Shown in pieces: positions 10,167 to 11,529 of a stretch of DNA of 11,529 nucleotides. Below the pieces are notes generated by a model, which was not told the DNA's origin, did not search any database, and saw only the letters and a program-made list of their open reading frames with translations. The DNA is from Candidatus Melainabacteria bacterium (GTDB lineage: Bacteria; Cyanobacteriota; Vampirovibrionia; 2-02-FULL-35-15), in assembly GCA_023250175.1 (NCBI GenBank), contig JAHFBD010000053.1:1-11529 (forward strand). The letters are read 5' to 3'. The position numbers were made by a program, and so were the translations under genes. Position 1 is the stretch's first letter; every line of letters begins with the position of its first letter.

Positions 10167-11529
10167 ATGAAAAATATTTTTCGTATCATTCTCATCTCAA
10201 AACCATTGCATCCATTGGCAATTCTGATTGCTTGTCTTATCGTTGCTTCCTCCCTCTTGCAAATCTTTGCCGCAATTCTCCTTAAGTTCATCGTTGACCA
10301 AATCACCCTGAAAGTACAAGACAAAGGTGGCGATATTCAGATACTGATTACACTGATCATTGCCGCGTTTTGTGTCAGCTTCTTATCTCTTGTCGCAACG
10401 GTTGTTTCAAACAGACTTGGTGATCACTTCGCGGGAAGACTGCAAAAATTCCTCACCGAAAAGTTTTATGACAAAGTGCTTCGTTTGCCACAATCCTACT
10501 TTGATTCTGAAATTTCAGGCAAAGTAATTAATCAGCTGAATCGTGGTATTGTCACTATCCGAGGATTCCTTAATTCAGCAACCAACTTCATCTTGCCAAC
10601 CTTTGTGCAAAGTATCTTTACCATTGGTGTCCTCGCCTACTATAACTGGCCGATTGCTATATTTACTTTTATCCTCTTCCCTATCTACCTTCTTTTAAGC
10701 TATTACTCAACTGTTCAATGGGGTAAAGAAGAAGTAAAGAAGAACAAGATTGAAGACAAAATGCGTGGACGCATGCAAGAAGTAATCGCAAACATGCCTT
10801 TGGTTAAAGGCTTTACCAATGAAGCCAATGAATATAGCTTTATCAGTAACAGCCTTTCTGAAAGTAATGACATTTATGCCAAACAAAGTAAAACATATCA
10901 CATCTTTGATTTTTTCCGTGGATTGTCGCTTAATATCATTTTGTTTGCAGTAAACATCTTGGTCTTTTACAACACCTTTCAAGGGGGTCTGACCATTGGA
11001 GAAATGGTACTTATTCTGCAATTATTTAACCAAGCTCGTATTCCTCTCTTTGCGATGTCATTTATTTTGACACAAATTCAGACAGCAGAAAGTGGCTCCA
11101 AAGAATACTTTGAAGTGCTGGGACTTGAGACGGTTGAAAATTATCGTAAGCAAGTTACGGCAAAGAAGCTTGCTAATCCAGTACTTGCATTTGACCAAGT
11201 GTCATTTAATTACGAAAAATCAAATGACGTACTTAAAGAAGTATCATTTACGATCAAAAATGGACAAAGCGTTGCATTGGTCGGACACAGTGGCGCGGGG
11301 AAATCAACGATCGTCAACTTACTGCTTAAATTTTACAATCCATCAAGCGGTAGGATCATGTTAAACAATACACCATACAGCGAACATGATTATCATTTCA
11401 TCAGACAAAATATTGCACTCGTTTTTCAGGAAAATGAATTGTTCTCCTCAACCATCAAGGAAAACGTAGCATATGGTAATCCAGCAGCAGCAGACAAAGA
11501 AATTATAAACGCCCTCAAACTTGCGAATG
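10167..11529 (+). CDS. ABC exporter, fused permease-ATPase (3' end beyond window)
   Basis: An open frame of 454 codons runs from ATG 10167 to the window edge without a stop. The N-terminal part is an ABC exporter membrane domain with hydrophobic segments at roughly residues 14-45, 57-82, 140-180 (a pair) and 250-275, and the intracellular coupling stretch PQSYFDSEISGKVINQLNRG. The ATPase domain starts near residue 340 (LAFDQVSFNYEKS), with Walker A GHSGAGKST (G373) and the Q-loop Gln (VFQENELF, Q421). The LSGGQ signature, Walker B and H-loop lie past the edge. This is the MsbA/multidrug exporter type, working as a dimer in the membrane; substrate unknown. The upstream -10 box supports the start. 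Confidence 0.9.
   Translation, partial: MKNIFRIILISKPLHPLAILIACLIVASSLLQIFAAILLKFIVDQITLKVQDKGGDIQILITLIIAAFCVSFLSLVATVVSNRLGDHFAGRLQKFLTEKFYDKVLRLPQSYFDSEISGKVINQLNRGIVTIRGFLNSATNFILPTFVQSIFTIGVLAYYNWPIAIFTFILFPIYLLLSYYSTVQWGKEEVKKNKIEDKMRGRMQEVIANMPLVKGFTNEANEYSFISNSLSESNDIYAKQSKTYHIFDFFRGLSLNIILFAVNILVFYNTFQGGLTIGEMVLILQLFNQARIPLFAMSFILTQIQTAESGSKEYFEVLGLETVENYRKQVTAKKLANPVLAFDQVSFNYEKSNDVLKEVSFTIKNGQSVALVGHSGAGKSTIVNLLLKFYNPSSGRIMLNNTPYSEHDYHFIRQNIALVFQENELFSSTIKENVAYGNPAAADKEIINALKLAN

Noticed and set aside
10031..11021. Minus-strand frames opposite the ABC transporter
   Set aside because: They are antisense to a clear ABC exporter reading frame and have no recognisable content.

Overview
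The window is a low-GC bacterial segment (roughly one third G+C by eye) using the standard bacterial code with TGA as a stop. Several genes have a TATAAT-like -10 box ending 6-8 bases before the ATG and no Shine-Dalgarno sequence, so they are probably transcribed without a leader. Small genes with no recognisable family and mixed accessory content recall the candidate phyla radiation (Patescibacteria). That placement is an inference; no marker gene in the window fixes it.

Left flank (1-3493): the start of a leftward gene of unknown function diverges from an unknown 232-residue protein. A second unknown protein (1067-1576) and a possible 52-residue ORF (1613-1771) follow. On the minus strand are an extended SDR/RmlD-like sugar-nucleotide reductase (1867-2724) and a HepT-MntA (HEPN/nucleotidyltransferase) toxin-antitoxin pair (2744-3360).

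Integrated element (3494-9981): a 42-bp direct repeat of the 3' half of tRNA-Glu lies at 3494-3535 and again at 9940-9981, where it is part of an intact tRNA-Glu(TTC). A tyrosine recombinase starts 69 bp from the right copy. The unit is therefore a 6.4-kb integrative element inserted in a tRNA gene. Its cargo is a helical DUF5677-like protein (3623-4447), about 700 bp of noncoding DNA with several hairpins (4485-5182), a TOPRIM/DUF4276-like protein plus AAA/OLD-like ATPase pair that resembles two-gene anti-phage systems (5183-6949), a small-terminase-type HTH protein behind two palindromes (7036-7398), a complete 1170-bp IS3-family insertion sequence (7487-8656), a gene tail cut at the IS border (8657-8782), and the integrase (8768-9871). 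The displaced left tRNA copy still carries an encoded CCA end, while the functional copy at the right does not, so integration appears to have removed the CCA tail from the host tRNA gene.

Right flank (9982-11529): the 5' half of tRNA-Glu with its own promoter, then a divergent, probably leaderless ABC exporter (permease fused to ATPase) that runs off the end of the window.

The most interesting parts are the element as a whole, its ATPase/TOPRIM pair next to a structured noncoding region, and the change it makes to the tRNA gene.
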